The notes under the pieces were generated by a model, which ran no database searches, was not told the origin of the DNA, and saw only the letters and a list, made by a program, of their open reading frames with translations. Both the position numbers and the translations under genes were made by a program. From the NCBI RefSeq assembly GCF_030814015.1, contig NZ_JAUSUL010000003.1, positions 1-64,000 on the forward strand: 64,000 bases of DNA. The letters run 5' to 3'. Origin of the DNA: Amorphus orientalis. Its GTDB lineage: Bacteria; Pseudomonadota; Alphaproteobacteria; Rhizobiales; Amorphaceae. Shown here one piece after another: positions 26,927 through 35,397 of the stretch (positions within the stretch are counted from its first letter, which is position 1; every line of letters begins with the position of its first letter).

Positions 26927-28473
26927 TGCACCTCTCCCTCGAGCTGACGCAGCTTGAAGCGCTGGATCTTGCCGGTCGCGGTCTTCGGCAGCTCCTCCAC
27001 GAACTCGATCCAGCGCGGATACTTCCACTTGCCGACCCGCTCCTTCACGTGGTCGCGGAGCTCCGCGGCAAGCGCGTCATCGACCGCGCCGCCTTTGAGG
27101 ACGACGAACGCGCGCGGCTTCTCCAGCCCGGATTCGTCGTGGGCCGGAACCACCGCGGCCTCCAGGACGGCGGGATGGGAGACGAGGGCCTGCTCGATCT
27201 CGAAGGGCGCGACCCAGATGCCGCTCACCTTGAACATGTCGTCGGTGCGGCCGCAGTAGACGAGGCGGCCATCGGGGCGAAGCTCGTATTTGTCGCCGGT
27301 GCGCGTCCAGCGCCCCTCGAAGGTGGAGCGGGTCTTGTCGCGCTGGTTCCAGTAGCCGTCGGCGGCCGACGGCCCGTTGACCAGAAGCTCGCCAATCTCC
27401 CCGACCTCCACGTCCTGGCCGTTCTCGTCGACCAGACGCAGCTCGTAGCCCGGCACCGCCCGGCCCGAGGTGCCGTAGCAGATGTCGCCCTCGGCGTTGG
27501 AGAGGAAGATGTGCAGCATCTCCGTGGAGCCGACGCCGTCGAGAATGTCGACGCCCGCCTTCTCGCGCCAGCGCGTTCCGACTTCTTCCGGCAGCGCCTC
27601 GCCGGCGGACACGCAGATGCGCAGCCGGTCGAGACCCTCGGGCCGCGACCCATTCATGCCGGCGAGCATCGCCGCATAGAGGGTCGGCACGCCGCAGAAC
27701 ACGGTGGGCCTGGTCTTTTCCAGCACGTCGAAGACGCTGTCGGGGGTCGGCCGGCCGGCTAGAAGCGCCGTGGTCGCCCCGACCGACATGGGAAAGGTCA
27801 TGGCGTTGCCGAGGCCGTAGGCGAAGAACAGCTTGGCGGCGGAGAAGACCGTGTCGTCCTCGCGGATCTTCAGAACCTTGGACGCATAGGTGTCGGAGGT
27901 CGCCTGCAGGCTGGAATGGACGTGGCGGACGCCCTTGGGACGCCCGGTCGAGCCGGAGGAATAAAGCCAGAAGGCGCATTCGTCGGGCGAGGCGTCCACG
28001 CTCGGACCCGGGTCGCTGGCGGCGAGCTCGGCGCCGAAGTCGAGATGGGGTCCCGGATCGCCGCCGACCACGAACACCTTCAGGCCTTCCCGCTCCACCA
28101 GCGGCGCCGCCCACTCCAGAAGCTCGCTGGAGACGAACAGCGCGGTCGCACGGGAATCGTCCAGGATCACCTCCCAGAGATCGGCCGACAGCAGCGTGTT
28201 CACCGGGATCGGAACGACGCCCGCCTTCAGGCTCCCCCAGAAGATGACGGGGAAGTCGACCGTGTCGAGGACCAGCATCATCGCCCGGTCTTCCCGGCGG
28301 ATGCCGTGGCGCCGATACAGCCCGACCATCCGGTCGGTGTCGGCCGCCAGCGCGCCGTAGGTGATCGAGCGCGCGTTGCCGCCCCTCTCGATGAAGGCGG
28401 TCTTGTCGCTCCGGCCGGCCGCAAGGTGCCGGTCGACGAAATACTCCGCGGCGTTTCCGCTGGTGCCCTGCAC
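26923..28473 (-). CDS. bclA: Benzoate-CoA ligase, 516 aa
   Basis: An AMP-forming ligase that activates benzoate (and probably some substituted benzoates) to the CoA ester, the entry step of the box pathway. GTG 28473 has GGGAGG 7 nt upstream. Motifs: N-terminus GNAAEYFVDRHLAAGRSDKT and PVNTLLSADLW typical of benzoate-CoA ligases, ATP loop YSSGSTGRPKGVRH, hinge region TGDKYELRPDGRLVYCGR and the catalytic Lys loop LPKTATGKIQRFKLR. An out-of-frame ATG at 28480 is ignored. First of four coupled genes (bclA, hydrolase, boxD, DUF309). Confidence 0.95.
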   Translation of the reverse strand: MQGTSGNAAEYFVDRHLAAGRSDKTAFIERGGNARSITYGALAADTDRMVGLYRRHGIRREDRAMMLVLDTVDFPVIFWGSLKAGVVPIPVNTLLSADLWEVILDDSRATALFVSSELLEWAAPLVEREGLKVFVVGGDPGPHLDFGAELAASDPGPSVDASPDECAFWLYSSGSTGRPKGVRHVHSSLQATSDTYASKVLKIREDDTVFSAAKLFFAYGLGNAMTFPMSVGATTALLAGRPTPDSVFDVLEKTRPTVFCGVPTLYAAMLAGMNGSRPEGLDRLRICVSAGEALPEEVGTRWREKAGVDILDGVGSTEMLHIFLSNAEGDICYGTSGRAVPGYELRLVDENGQDVEVGEIGELLVNGPSAADGYWNQRDKTRSTFEGRWTRTGDKYELRPDGRLVYCGRTDDMFKVSGIWVAPFEIEQALVSHPAVLEAAVVPAHDESGLEKPRAFVVLKGGAVDDALAAELRDHVKERVGKWKYPRWIEFVEELPKTATGKIQRFKLRQLEGEVQ

Positions 28474-28646
28474 GGGTCATCCTCCCGATTGCGATTGTCT
28501 TTTTGGATCCGGGACGCCGGGCGCCATCCGGAACATGGTCCGATCGCGGAAGGTCGGCTCGTACCGAGCCGGACCGGGACCGCGACCGCCTTCAATCAGT
28601 AGACCGAACCGGCGCGTCCAAAGGGCCGCGCCGGCCGTCCTGCCGC

Positions 28647-29114
28647 CTAGCGGCCGGTGAACTCGATCTCCCCGTCGGGGAGGAAATAGAGGACATAGGC
28701 GTCGCCGTCGGAGACGGTCGGATGGTGGTCGCTGCCGGGCGGATAGACGTACCAGCCCTCCTCCATGCCATCGAACCGGGCGTCGCCTTCGATCGGCATG
28801 ATCGCGCCGACTTCGCCGGTGGTGTGCACGTGGTGAGGACCTCGGACGTCCTTCATCCGGACGACGTCGACACTGAACCGGCCGGCCTCCGCGCCGGGCT
28901 TCACCGGACGGGAAAACTTGATCCCGCCGGCCTCGCGCTTCATCAGCCAGCCTTCCGCCTCACCCTCGGCGCAGAGCGCGCGGAGCTCGGCGAAGTCCTT
29001 GCCGTCCTTTGGAAAATCCTCGTTGAGAAGCGCGGCGAGATCGGCATCCAGCGGCCGGTCTCCCATCCGGTCGGCGATGCGGCCGACGAGCTCGAAAAAT
29101 GCCTGTTGGCTCAT
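28647..29114 (-). CDS. DUF4863/4-hydroxylaminobenzoate lyase-like cupin, 155 aa
   Basis: ATG 29114 has GGGAGG 5 nt upstream. The N-terminal helices (SQQAFFELVGRIADRMGDRP) and C-terminal cupin-like half (GPHHVHTTGEVGAIMPI; EEGWYVYPPGSDHHPTVS) match the family that includes PnbB-type 4-hydroxylaminobenzoate lyase. The His pairs HHVH and HH could bind a metal. In box clusters such proteins appear next to bclA, where their role is not established; detoxification of a side product or metal-dependent chemistry on an aroyl compound are possible. It is the first gene of the minus-strand box block, and a BoxR-like site lies about 65 nt upstream. Confidence 0.83.
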   Translation of the reverse strand: MSQQAFFELVGRIADRMGDRPLDADLAALLNEDFPKDGKDFAELRALCAEGEAEGWLMKREAGGIKFSRPVKPGAEAGRFSVDVVRMKDVRGPHHVHTTGEVGAIMPIEGDARFDGMEEGWYVYPPGSDHHPTVSDGDAYVLYFLPDGEIEFTGR

Positions 29115-29178
29115 GGCAACCTCCCTGGTGCGCTTGCGCGGACCAATGGGCACACCCGAAACCGGGCGGCTCTCATTT

Positions 29179-29196
29179 TCTGCATTATTATGCATA
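29179..29196. promoter_or_regulatory. Candidate BoxR operator upstream of DUF4863 gene
   Basis: Plus-strand TCTGCATTATTATGCATA matches 15 of 18 positions of the boxR-promoter site in the same orientation, and lies 65 nt upstream of the first box-cluster gene. It is itself nearly palindromic (TGCATtATtATGCA). Confidence 0.55.
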
Positions 29197-29274
29197 TCCC
29201 GGCCCGGAGAGGCAAGCAAGGTCTGTCAACGAGGCGTCCGGACTTATGCTGCACTGCAGTTATTCATGAAAAAA

Positions 29275-29286
29275 CATAAGCTTATG
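29275..29286. promoter_or_regulatory. 12-bp perfect palindrome CATAAGCTTATG
   Basis: It lies midway in the divergent control region between the two BoxR-like sites and directly follows an A6 run. It could be an operator for a second regulator or an architectural site; no function is assigned. Confidence 0.4.
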
Positions 29287-29311
29287 CGCCAGATTGGAGC
29301 CCGGTCACAAA

Positions 29312-29329
29312 TATGCATTATATTGCTTG
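29312..29329. promoter_or_regulatory. Candidate BoxR operator and -10 region of transporter operon
   Basis: Plus-strand TATGCATTATATTGCTTG matches 14 of 18 positions of the boxR-promoter site. TATATT at 29319-29324 could be the -10 box for the binding-protein gene at 29502. The -35 is not clear (TTGGAG with 19-nt spacing at best). Confidence 0.5.
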
Positions 29330-29501
29330 CGCCGTGAAATCGCGTCTTGTAGGCTCTGCCCGCTGATGTCCAAAGGCCCCGCTTCGTCAATCAAGAGGGC
29401 CCGGACCGGGGGCTGGCGCCGCATCGACGGACCGTCCCCTCTGCGAGGAAACCAATGCGATCGGCGGCGTTCTGGCCGGGCCGATCCAGGGAGGAGATGG
29501 T

Positions 29502-30665
29502 ATGCTCAAAACGATCACCGGCGCAGTCGTGTGCGCCACGCTGGCTGTCGCTGCGTCGGCCCCGGCCGCCGCGCAGGACTACAAGGTCGGCATGCTGCTG
29601 CCGTACAGCGGCGTCTACGCCGCACTCGGCAAGGACATCGACGAGGGCTTCGTGCTGGCTCTGGAAGAGGCCGGCATGGCCGACCAGGTCGAGATCATCC
29701 GCGAAGACACCGAAGTGAAGCCGCCGGTCGGGCTTGCGAAGGCCCGCAAGCTGGTGCTCGAGGATCAGGTCGACGTGCTGGTCGGACCGGTGTCGTCCGG
29801 CGTTCTCGGCGCGGTGCGTGACTTTGTGGACCAGACCAAGACCCCGATCATCGTCGCCAACGCGGGCAACGACGAGGCGACCGGCGAGAACTGCACGCCG
29901 TACATCGTCCGGGTCTCGTTCTCCAACAGCCAGGTCAACCGGCCGATGGGCCAATGGATGTACGATCAGGGCATCCGCAAGGTCTACACGATGGCGCCGG
30001 ACTACGCCGCCGGACGCCAGCAGATCGGCGCCTTCGCCGAGGCCTTCAAGGCTGCGGGCGGCGAGATCGTCGGCCAGGAGTTCACCCCGTTCCGGACCAC
30101 CCAGGACTTCGGCCCCTATCTGAGCGCGGCCCAGGCGACCGAACCGGATGCGGTCTACGTCTTCTACGCCGGCAGCGAGGCGATCAACTTCGTCAAGCAG
30201 TATGACGCGTTCGGCCTGAACGACACCGCGACGCTGCACGGCTCGGGCTTCATCAACTCGCCGCTCTATGTCGACGCCCAGGGCCCGGCCGCGGTGGGTA
30301 CGGTGGCCTCGCTCCACTACATCCCGACGCTCGACACCCCGGAGAACAAGACGTTCGTCGAGGCCGTCCAGAAGCGCTACGAGCGCACCCCGTCGGAGTA
30401 CACCGTACAGGGCTACGACGCCGGCCGCTCGTTCGTGGAAGCCATCAAGTCGGGCGCCACGGACAAGGAAGCCATCGCCAAGGCGCTGCCGACCGTTGAG
30501 TATGTCAGCCCGCGCGGCCCGGTCTCGATCGATCCGGCGACCAACAACATCGTCCAGAACATGTACATCTACGAGACGGTGGAAGGCGACGACGGCAAGC
30601 TGACCCAGAAGCTCATCGGCACCGTCGAGAACGTCAAGGACCCGGTCAACGGCTGCGAGATGTAA
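29502..30665 (+). CDS. ABC transporter periplasmic binding protein, Liv-type (aromatic acid), 387 aa
   Basis: ATG 29502 has GGAGGAG upstream and begins a Sec signal peptide (MLKTITGAVVCATLAVAASA, cleavage near AAA-QD). The mature protein is a type I periplasmic binding protein (VGMLLPYSGVYAALGKDIDE; VDVLVGPVSSGVLGAVRDFV). Two Cys (GENCTPYI, NGCEM) could form a disulfide. It heads a complete Liv-type operon divergent from the box genes and is preceded by a BoxR-like site, so benzoate or a related aromatic acid is the likely ligand; this is context-based. A strong stem-loop follows the gene. Confidence 0.9.
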   Translation: MLKTITGAVVCATLAVAASAPAAAQDYKVGMLLPYSGVYAALGKDIDEGFVLALEEAGMADQVEIIREDTEVKPPVGLAKARKLVLEDQVDVLVGPVSSGVLGAVRDFVDQTKTPIIVANAGNDEATGENCTPYIVRVSFSNSQVNRPMGQWMYDQGIRKVYTMAPDYAAGRQQIGAFAEAFKAAGGEIVGQEFTPFRTTQDFGPYLSAAQATEPDAVYVFYAGSEAINFVKQYDAFGLNDTATLHGSGFINSPLYVDAQGPAAVGTVASLHYIPTLDTPENKTFVEAVQKRYERTPSEYTVQGYDAGRSFVEAIKSGATDKEAIAKALPTVEYVSPRGPVSIDPATNNIVQNMYIYETVEGDDGKLTQKLIGTVENVKDPVNGCEM

Positions 30666-30684
30666 GCCGCAACCAGGCAATCGA

Positions 30685-30711
30685 CGGCCGGGCGCGCCAG
30701 GTGCCCGGCCG
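30685..30711 (+). other. Stem-loop after binding-protein gene
   Basis: CGGCCGGGC-N9-GCCCGGCCG is a perfect 9-bp stem starting 20 nt after the binding-protein stop and 37 nt before the permease start. It has no T run, so partial attenuation or 3'-end protection of the binding-protein message is more likely than full termination. Confidence 0.6.
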
Positions 30712-30747
30712 CTTCCTGTTCCTACCTTCCAGCGTACCGGACGGCAC

Positions 30748-31620
30748 ATGGTCACCGATTGGTCTTACTGGGCGGTTCAGACGCTGAACGGACTGCAGCT
30801 CTCCATGCTGCTGTTCCTCCTGTCCGTCGGCCTCACCGTCATCTTCGGCCTTCTTCATTTCGTGAATCTCGCCCACGGCGCGCTCTACGGGCTGGGGGCC
30901 TATATCGGCATCAGCGCGGCCGCCGCCACCGGCTCCTACTGGGCCGGGTTCGCCGCCGCACCCATCGTGGTCGCGCTCACCGGCATGCTTCTCTATCTCG
31001 GCCTGATGAAGCGCATGCGCCAGGCCGGACCTATGAACCAGGTCCTGGTGACGCTCGGGCTGATCTTCGTGTTCGTCGATGTCTTCCGGCTGATCTGGGG
31101 CGATCTCGCCATCGGTACCGCCGCGCCGGCCATCTTCAGCGGCCGCAGCGACGTGTTCGGCGTGGTCTATCCCACCTACCGGCTGTTCATCATCGCCCTC
31201 GGGGCGATCGTCATGGCAGCACTCGCCCTGGTCCTGTCGCGGACCCAGCTCGGCGCGATGATCCGCGCCGGCGTCGACAACGACCAGATGGCCGCCTGCC
31301 TCGGCGTCAACGTCGAGCGCATCTTCTTCATCGTCTTCTGCGTCGGCTGCGCGCTTGCAGGCCTTGCCGGCGCGGTCGCGGTGCCGGTCTTCTCCGCCCA
31401 TCCGGACATGGGCACGGAGATCCTCATCTCCACCCTGATCGTGGTGGTCGTGGGCGGCATGGGCAGCCTCAGGGGGGCCGTCGCCGGCTCCTTCCTGGTC
31501 GGCTTCGCCCAGACCTTCGGCGCGGTGCTGGTGCCTGAAGTCGCCTCGCTGCTGATCTACGCGCTCCTGGCCGGGGTTCTGGTGTTCCGGCCGACCGGCC
31601 TGTTCCCGGCGCGGGCGTGA
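30748..31620 (+). CDS. ABC transporter permease, LivH-type, 290 aa
   Basis: A typical-length LivH permease: N-terminal helix LLFLLSVGLTVIFGLLHFVN followed by LAHGALYGLGAYIG, and the ATPase-coupling loop RTQLGAMIRAGVDNDQMAAC. The C-terminus (ALLAGVLVFRPTGLFPAR) is the usual LivH ending. It precedes the LivM-type permease by 10 nt. Partner of the binding protein at 29502. Confidence 0.93.
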   Translation: MVTDWSYWAVQTLNGLQLSMLLFLLSVGLTVIFGLLHFVNLAHGALYGLGAYIGISAAAATGSYWAGFAAAPIVVALTGMLLYLGLMKRMRQAGPMNQVLVTLGLIFVFVDVFRLIWGDLAIGTAAPAIFSGRSDVFGVVYPTYRLFIIALGAIVMAALALVLSRTQLGAMIRAGVDNDQMAACLGVNVERIFFIVFCVGCALAGLAGAVAVPVFSAHPDMGTEILISTLIVVVVGGMGSLRGAVAGSFLVGFAQTFGAVLVPEVASLLIYALLAGVLVFRPTGLFPARA

Positions 31621-31630
31621 GGAGAGCCAG

Positions 31631-32641
31631 ATGTTCCGACAGTCCCTCCTCAAGACCATCGTCATTCTCGCCCTTCTGGGCGGCGGCGTGGTCTACACGT
31701 TCTTCACCGGCTATTTCGGCAAGGAGCTGGTCATCGAGGCCGCGACGCTGGCGATCCTCGCCATCAGCCTCGACATGGTCGCCGGCTACGGCGGCATGAT
31801 CTCGCTGTGCCACGGCGCGATCTTCGGGATCGGCGCCTACACCTTCGCCGCCCTGACCGTGCTGTTCGGCGTGCATCCGCTCCTGGCGTTTGCCGCGGCA
31901 ATCGTCGCTACCGCCCTGTTCGGCGCCGTCGTCGGCGCCATCACGTCGCGCACCCACGGCATCTTCTTCATCATGGCCACGCTCGCCTTCGGACAGATGG
32001 CCTATGTCACGATCTTCGAAAGCCGGACGCTGGGCGGCGACGACGGCCTCGCCGGCGTTCCGCGGCTCGACCTGTCGGCGATCGGCATCGACCTGATGAA
32101 TTCGACCAACTTCGCGCTGTTCGCGATCGCCGCGCTCGCCCTCGTCTACGTCATCGCCGCATTCGTGCTGCGCTCCGGCTTCGGCCGCACCCTGGTCGGG
32201 ATCCACGTCAACGAGGCACGGATGAAGGCGGTCGGGCTGACGGTCTGGCACTACAAGGCGGCCGCGTTCGGGATTTCCGGCGCGCTCGCAGGCCTCGGCG
32301 GGGCGATCGCCGCCCAGCAGACCATGTTCGTCTCGCCGGAACTCCTGGTCTGGATGGTGTCCGGCACCGTCTTGATGGTGGTGATCTTCGGCGGCATCGG
32401 CACGCTGGTCGGTCCCGCCGTGGGCGCCGTGGTCTGGGTGTTCCTGAAGCACGAGATCTCGTCGATCACGGTGCACTGGCACATGATCGCCGGCGCCGTC
32501 CTGATCATCACGATCGTGGCCGGCGGACGCGGCCTCTACGGCCAGATCGAGTACATGATCGAGAACCGCCGCGCGAAGCAGAAGCAGCCGGACGAAACGA
32601 ACGTGTCCCCTCTGGCACAGGAGCGCGAGACCCATGCTTGA
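31631..32641 (+). CDS. ABC transporter permease, LivM-type, 336 aa
   Basis: LivM hallmarks are GYGGMISLCHGAIFGIGAYT (the conserved small-residue helix, with Cys-His in place of the usual GQ) and RTLVGIHVNEARMKAVGLTV (coupling loop). The C-terminus is a charged tail (ENRRAKQKQPDETN) that overlaps the ATPase gene start by 8 nt. Unlike the transporter at 13910, permease and ATPase are separate here. Confidence 0.92.
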   Translation: MFRQSLLKTIVILALLGGGVVYTFFTGYFGKELVIEAATLAILAISLDMVAGYGGMISLCHGAIFGIGAYTFAALTVLFGVHPLLAFAAAIVATALFGAVVGAITSRTHGIFFIMATLAFGQMAYVTIFESRTLGGDDGLAGVPRLDLSAIGIDLMNSTNFALFAIAALALVYVIAAFVLRSGFGRTLVGIHVNEARMKAVGLTVWHYKAAAFGISGALAGLGGAIAAQQTMFVSPELLVWMVSGTVLMVVIFGGIGTLVGPAVGAVVWVFLKHEISSITVHWHMIAGAVLIITIVAGGRGLYGQIEYMIENRRAKQKQPDETNVSPLAQERETHA

Positions 32642-33380
32642 GGCCCGCGATCTCAACAAGGCGTTCGGCTCGCTGGTCGTCACCAAGGACGTCTCGTTCT
32701 CGCTTGAAAAGGGCGAGCGGCGGGTGGTTCTCGGCCCGAACGGGGCCGGCAAGACGACGCTGTTCAACCTGCTGGTCGGCGAACTGAAGCCGAACTCCGG
32801 CTCCGTGCGGATGGGTGGGGAGGATCTCACCTCGCTCTCGGTCGCGGCTCGGGCCCGGCGCGGCCTCGCGCGCAGCTACCAGAAGAACAATCTGTTCGGC
32901 GCGCTGACGGTGCGGGAGAACCTGGCGCTGGCCGTCGCCACGGCGCGCGGTGCCGCCGGGTGGCTCGCCCGCGACACGCTGGCCGATCCGGAGATTGCCA
33001 AGGGCGTCGCCGACGCCGCCGCACAGGTCGGGCTGACCGACGCCCTCGACGCGAAGGTGGATGCCGTCTCCTACGGCGTGCGCCGGCAGCTGGAAGTGGG
33101 CATTGCACTGTCGACCGGCCCGCGCGTCCTGCTCATGGACGAACCGACGTCCGGCGTCGGACCGGGCATGATCCAGGCCTTCCACACCCTGCTCCACACC
33201 CTGCCGCGCGAGCTCACCATCCTGATCATCGAGCACGACATGGACCTCGCCTTCGACGTGGCCGACCGCATCACGGTCCTGAACTACGGCGAGGTGGTCT
33301 TCGAGGGGACGCCGGACGAGACCCGGGCGAGCCCAATGGTGCGCGAAATCTATCTCGGGGAGTGGGACGCCCATGCTTGA
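32634..33380 (+). CDS. ABC transporter ATPase, LivG-type, 248 aa
   Basis: Walker A is [13 protein letters not shown], the LivG-specific region is RARRGLARSYQKNNLFGALT, the signature is VSYGVRRQLEVGIAL and Walker B is VLLMDEPTSGVGPG, followed by IIEHDMDLAFDVADR with the switch His. The signature VSYGVRRQ departs from LSYGEQR, losing the Glu. It overlaps both neighbours by 8 nt, indicating coupled translation. Confidence 0.93.
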   Translation: MLEARDLNKAFGSLVVTKDVSFSLEKGERRVVLGPNGAGKTTLFNLLVGELKPNSGSVRMGGEDLTSLSVAARARRGLARSYQKNNLFGALTVRENLALAVATARGAAGWLARDTLADPEIAKGVADAAAQVGLTDALDAKVDAVSYGVRRQLEVGIALSTGPRVLLMDEPTSGVGPGMIQAFHTLLHTLPRELTILIIEHDMDLAFDVADRITVLNYGEVVFEGTPDETRASPMVREIYLGEWDAHA

Positions 33381-34071
33381 GGTCAGCGAACTGGAGACCG
33401 GCTACGGCGAGACCCGCGTCATCCACGGCCTGAGCCTGAACGCGGTTCCGGGCCGGATGCTGGCGATCCTGGGCCGCAACGGCGCCGGCAAGACAACGAC
33501 GCTGAAGGCGATCATGGGGCTTCTGCCGGCGGCCGGCGGCGACATCCGCTTCCAGGGCAAATCGCTCGTCGGCACGGCGCCCTACGACATCGCCAAGCAC
33601 GGCATCGCCTACGTCCCGGAGACCCGGGACATCTTCCCGTCGCTGACCGTGCGGGAGAACCTGATGCTGGCCGCGCGCATGGCGCCGCGCGACGCGACCT
33701 GGACGCTCGAGCGGGTGTTCGAGTTTTTTCCCCGGCTGGGCGAGCGTCTCAACAACGGCGGCAACCAGCTGTCGGGCGGCGAACAGCAGATGCTGGCCAT
33801 CGGACGTGCGCTGCTGATGAACCCGAAGCTGCTGATCCTCGACGAGCCGACCGAAGGGCTCGCCCCGATCATCGTCCGCCAGATCCACGACAAGCTCGCC
33901 GCCCTCAAGGAGGACGGCATGACGATGATCCTGGTGGAGCAGAATTTCGGGTTCGCGACCAGCCTGGCCGACGAGGTGGTGATCGTCGGCCGCGGCCGCA
34001 GCGTCTGGGAAGGTCTTTCGGCCGACATCCGTGCCGACACGGACACCCAGCACAAATGGCTGGGTGTCTGA
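33373..34071 (+). CDS. ABC transporter ATPase, LivF-type, 232 aa
   Basis: Walker A is LGRNGAGKTTTLK, the LivF-type stretch is IAKHGIAYVPETRDIFPSLT, the signature is LSGGEQQMLAIGRAL and Walker B is LLILDEPTEGLAP, with LVEQNFGFATSLAD where the switch His would be. It is the last gene of the 29502-34071 transporter operon and converges on the flavin monooxygenase gene 35 nt downstream; only a weak 5-bp hairpin (CGGCT/AGCCG) separates them. Confidence 0.93.
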   Translation: MLEVSELETGYGETRVIHGLSLNAVPGRMLAILGRNGAGKTTTLKAIMGLLPAAGGDIRFQGKSLVGTAPYDIAKHGIAYVPETRDIFPSLTVRENLMLAARMAPRDATWTLERVFEFFPRLGERLNNGGNQLSGGEQQMLAIGRALLMNPKLLILDEPTEGLAPIIVRQIHDKLAALKEDGMTMILVEQNFGFATSLADEVVIVGRGRSVWEGLSADIRADTDTQHKWLGV

Positions 34072-34106
34072 CCGCGTCCGGCTAAGCTGCAGCCGACATA
34101 CCTCCC

Positions 34107-35204
34107 TTACCGGATGCCCCTCTGCTCCAGGAGCGGCAGCACGTTGTCGCGGAAGTAGGGGAACTCCTCCACGTAGTCGACGAAGGAGAGGGTCGAGCCC
34201 CGGAACCCGGCATCGGCCAGCGACGCGATGCCCTCTGCCACCTGCTCCGGCGTCCCGATCAGCGGGAAGCCGCCGTGGCCGGCGGCCATGCGGTCGCGGA
34301 TCAGCGCGAGCAGGTCGTGGGGGAAGGACTGGGCGTGGGCGAACTGGAGCCGCACCAGATTGTCGACCGCGTCCCAGTCGGAATTGTCCGTCGTGACGTA
34401 TTTGTAGTAGTCCTGCGCCTCCTTCTCCGTCGGACGGCAGATGACGTGGGAGAAGGTGAGCACGTCGACCTCGCGCCCCACACCCTTCGCCTGGTCCTTC
34501 AGTTCGGCCACCTCCGACTTCGAGCGCTCCAGGTCGATGGTCGGCGTGAACAGGAAGTTGGCGTTGCGGGTGGCGAAGTCGCGGCCCTGGGCCGAACCGG
34601 CGGCGTTGATGATCGGGGGCTGGCCGTGGAAGGGCTTGGGCAGCCCCTTGGTGCCCTTCAGCTTGAAGTAGGCGCCATCCCAGTCGAAGTGGGTGTCGCG
34701 GGTCCACAGCGCCCGGACGATATCGAACCACTCCTGAGCATAGGCGTAGCGGGTCTCGTGGTCGTCGGGCAGCGTCAGGCCGAGCGCTTCGTACTCCGGT
34801 TTGTTCCAGCCGGCGACGATGTTGAGGCCGGCGCGTCCGGAACTGAGCTGGTCGATCGTGGCCATCTGCTTCGCGACCACGACGGGATTGTTGGCGGCGG
34901 TGTGGATGGTGGCGAACACCGCGATCTTCTGGGTGTGGGCCAGCAGGCCGGCGGCCCAGGTCATGGTCTCCAGCACTGATCCGTGGAAATCGGTCTCGCC
35001 GCCGTAGCCGATCCAGCGCGCGATCGGCAGCATGAAATCGATACCCGCCTCGTCCAGCAGCTTGGCAAGGCGGAGATTGTTGTCGAACGAATTGTCCCAG
35101 CGCTCCGGGACCTTGGTTACGGTCATTCCGCTGGAGCAGTTGGAGGAGAACGTGCCCAGCAGGAAGCGGTCCCGCGTGAACATGGGATTGGACGACGTGG
35201 TCAT
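34107..35204 (-). CDS. LLM-class flavin-dependent monooxygenase, 365 aa
   Basis: A luciferase-like TIM-barrel flavoenzyme using FMNH2 from a separate reductase. The family pattern includes LGTFSSNCSSG at strand 1, ATIHTAANNPVVVAKQMATI, LNIVAGWNKPEYEALG and PPIINAAGSAQGRDFATRNA. It resembles the alkanesulfonate/RutA/dimethyl-sulfone monooxygenase branch. ATG 35204 has GAGGGAT about 8 nt upstream. Substrate is unknown; the divergent MarR-like regulator is its probable controller. Its closeness to aromatic-acid genes hints at a xenobiotic or heteroatom substrate, but that is only a hint. Confidence 0.88.
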   Translation of the reverse strand: MTTSSNPMFTRDRFLLGTFSSNCSSGMTVTKVPERWDNSFDNNLRLAKLLDEAGIDFMLPIARWIGYGGETDFHGSVLETMTWAAGLLAHTQKIAVFATIHTAANNPVVVAKQMATIDQLSSGRAGLNIVAGWNKPEYEALGLTLPDDHETRYAYAQEWFDIVRALWTRDTHFDWDGAYFKLKGTKGLPKPFHGQPPIINAAGSAQGRDFATRNANFLFTPTIDLERSKSEVAELKDQAKGVGREVDVLTFSHVICRPTEKEAQDYYKYVTTDNSDWDAVDNLVRLQFAHAQSFPHDLLALIRDRMAAGHGGFPLIGTPEQVAEGIASLADAGFRGSTLSFVDYVEEFPYFRDNVLPLLEQRGIR

Positions 35205-35235
35205 GTGGAAGATCCCTCTGGAATGTTTTTACATA

Positions 35236-35257
35236 AAAATTCTATCTAAAACTCTAT
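35236..35257. promoter_or_regulatory. Candidate regulator site: direct repeats in LLM/MarR gap
   Basis: Two 10-bp direct repeats, AAAATTCTAT and AAAACTCTAT, separated by 2 nt (12-nt period, one face of the helix). They lie 32 nt upstream of the LLM monooxygenase start, in the most AT-rich part of the divergent gap, flanked by ACATA and TATGT. The MarR-like protein at 35398 is the likely binder; this is inferred. Confidence 0.4.
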
Positions 35258-35397
35258 GTGACGGCAAGCATCGGCGGCCCGCCGGCTGACGTGCTGGACC
35301 GGAACCGGCGGGATGAGCAGATTCCTGGATTTTCCGCTCCGGGACCGACAGACTTGCCCGGCCCAGATCGGGCACACGAAACGGTCGGAGAGACGGC

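Larger units (their letters stand above)
29115..29501. other. Divergent control region between box cluster and ABC transporter operon
   Basis: A 387-bp gap between divergent DUF4863 and binding-protein genes. Its AT-rich core (29170-29335) stands out from the surrounding GC. It contains two BoxR-like motifs (29179-29196, 29312-29329), the palindrome CATAAGCTTATG (29275-29286) and a separate TTATGCTGC-AC-TGCAG element at 29244-29259. A perfect TTGACA on the minus strand near 29230 lacks a well-placed -10. This is probably the main regulatory switch of the aromatic-acid genes. No gene is seen in it. Confidence 0.6.

Noticed and set aside
34072-34106. Terminator between LivF-type ATPase and LLM monooxygenase genes
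   Set aside because: The only hairpin has a 5-bp stem and no T run; not convincing.
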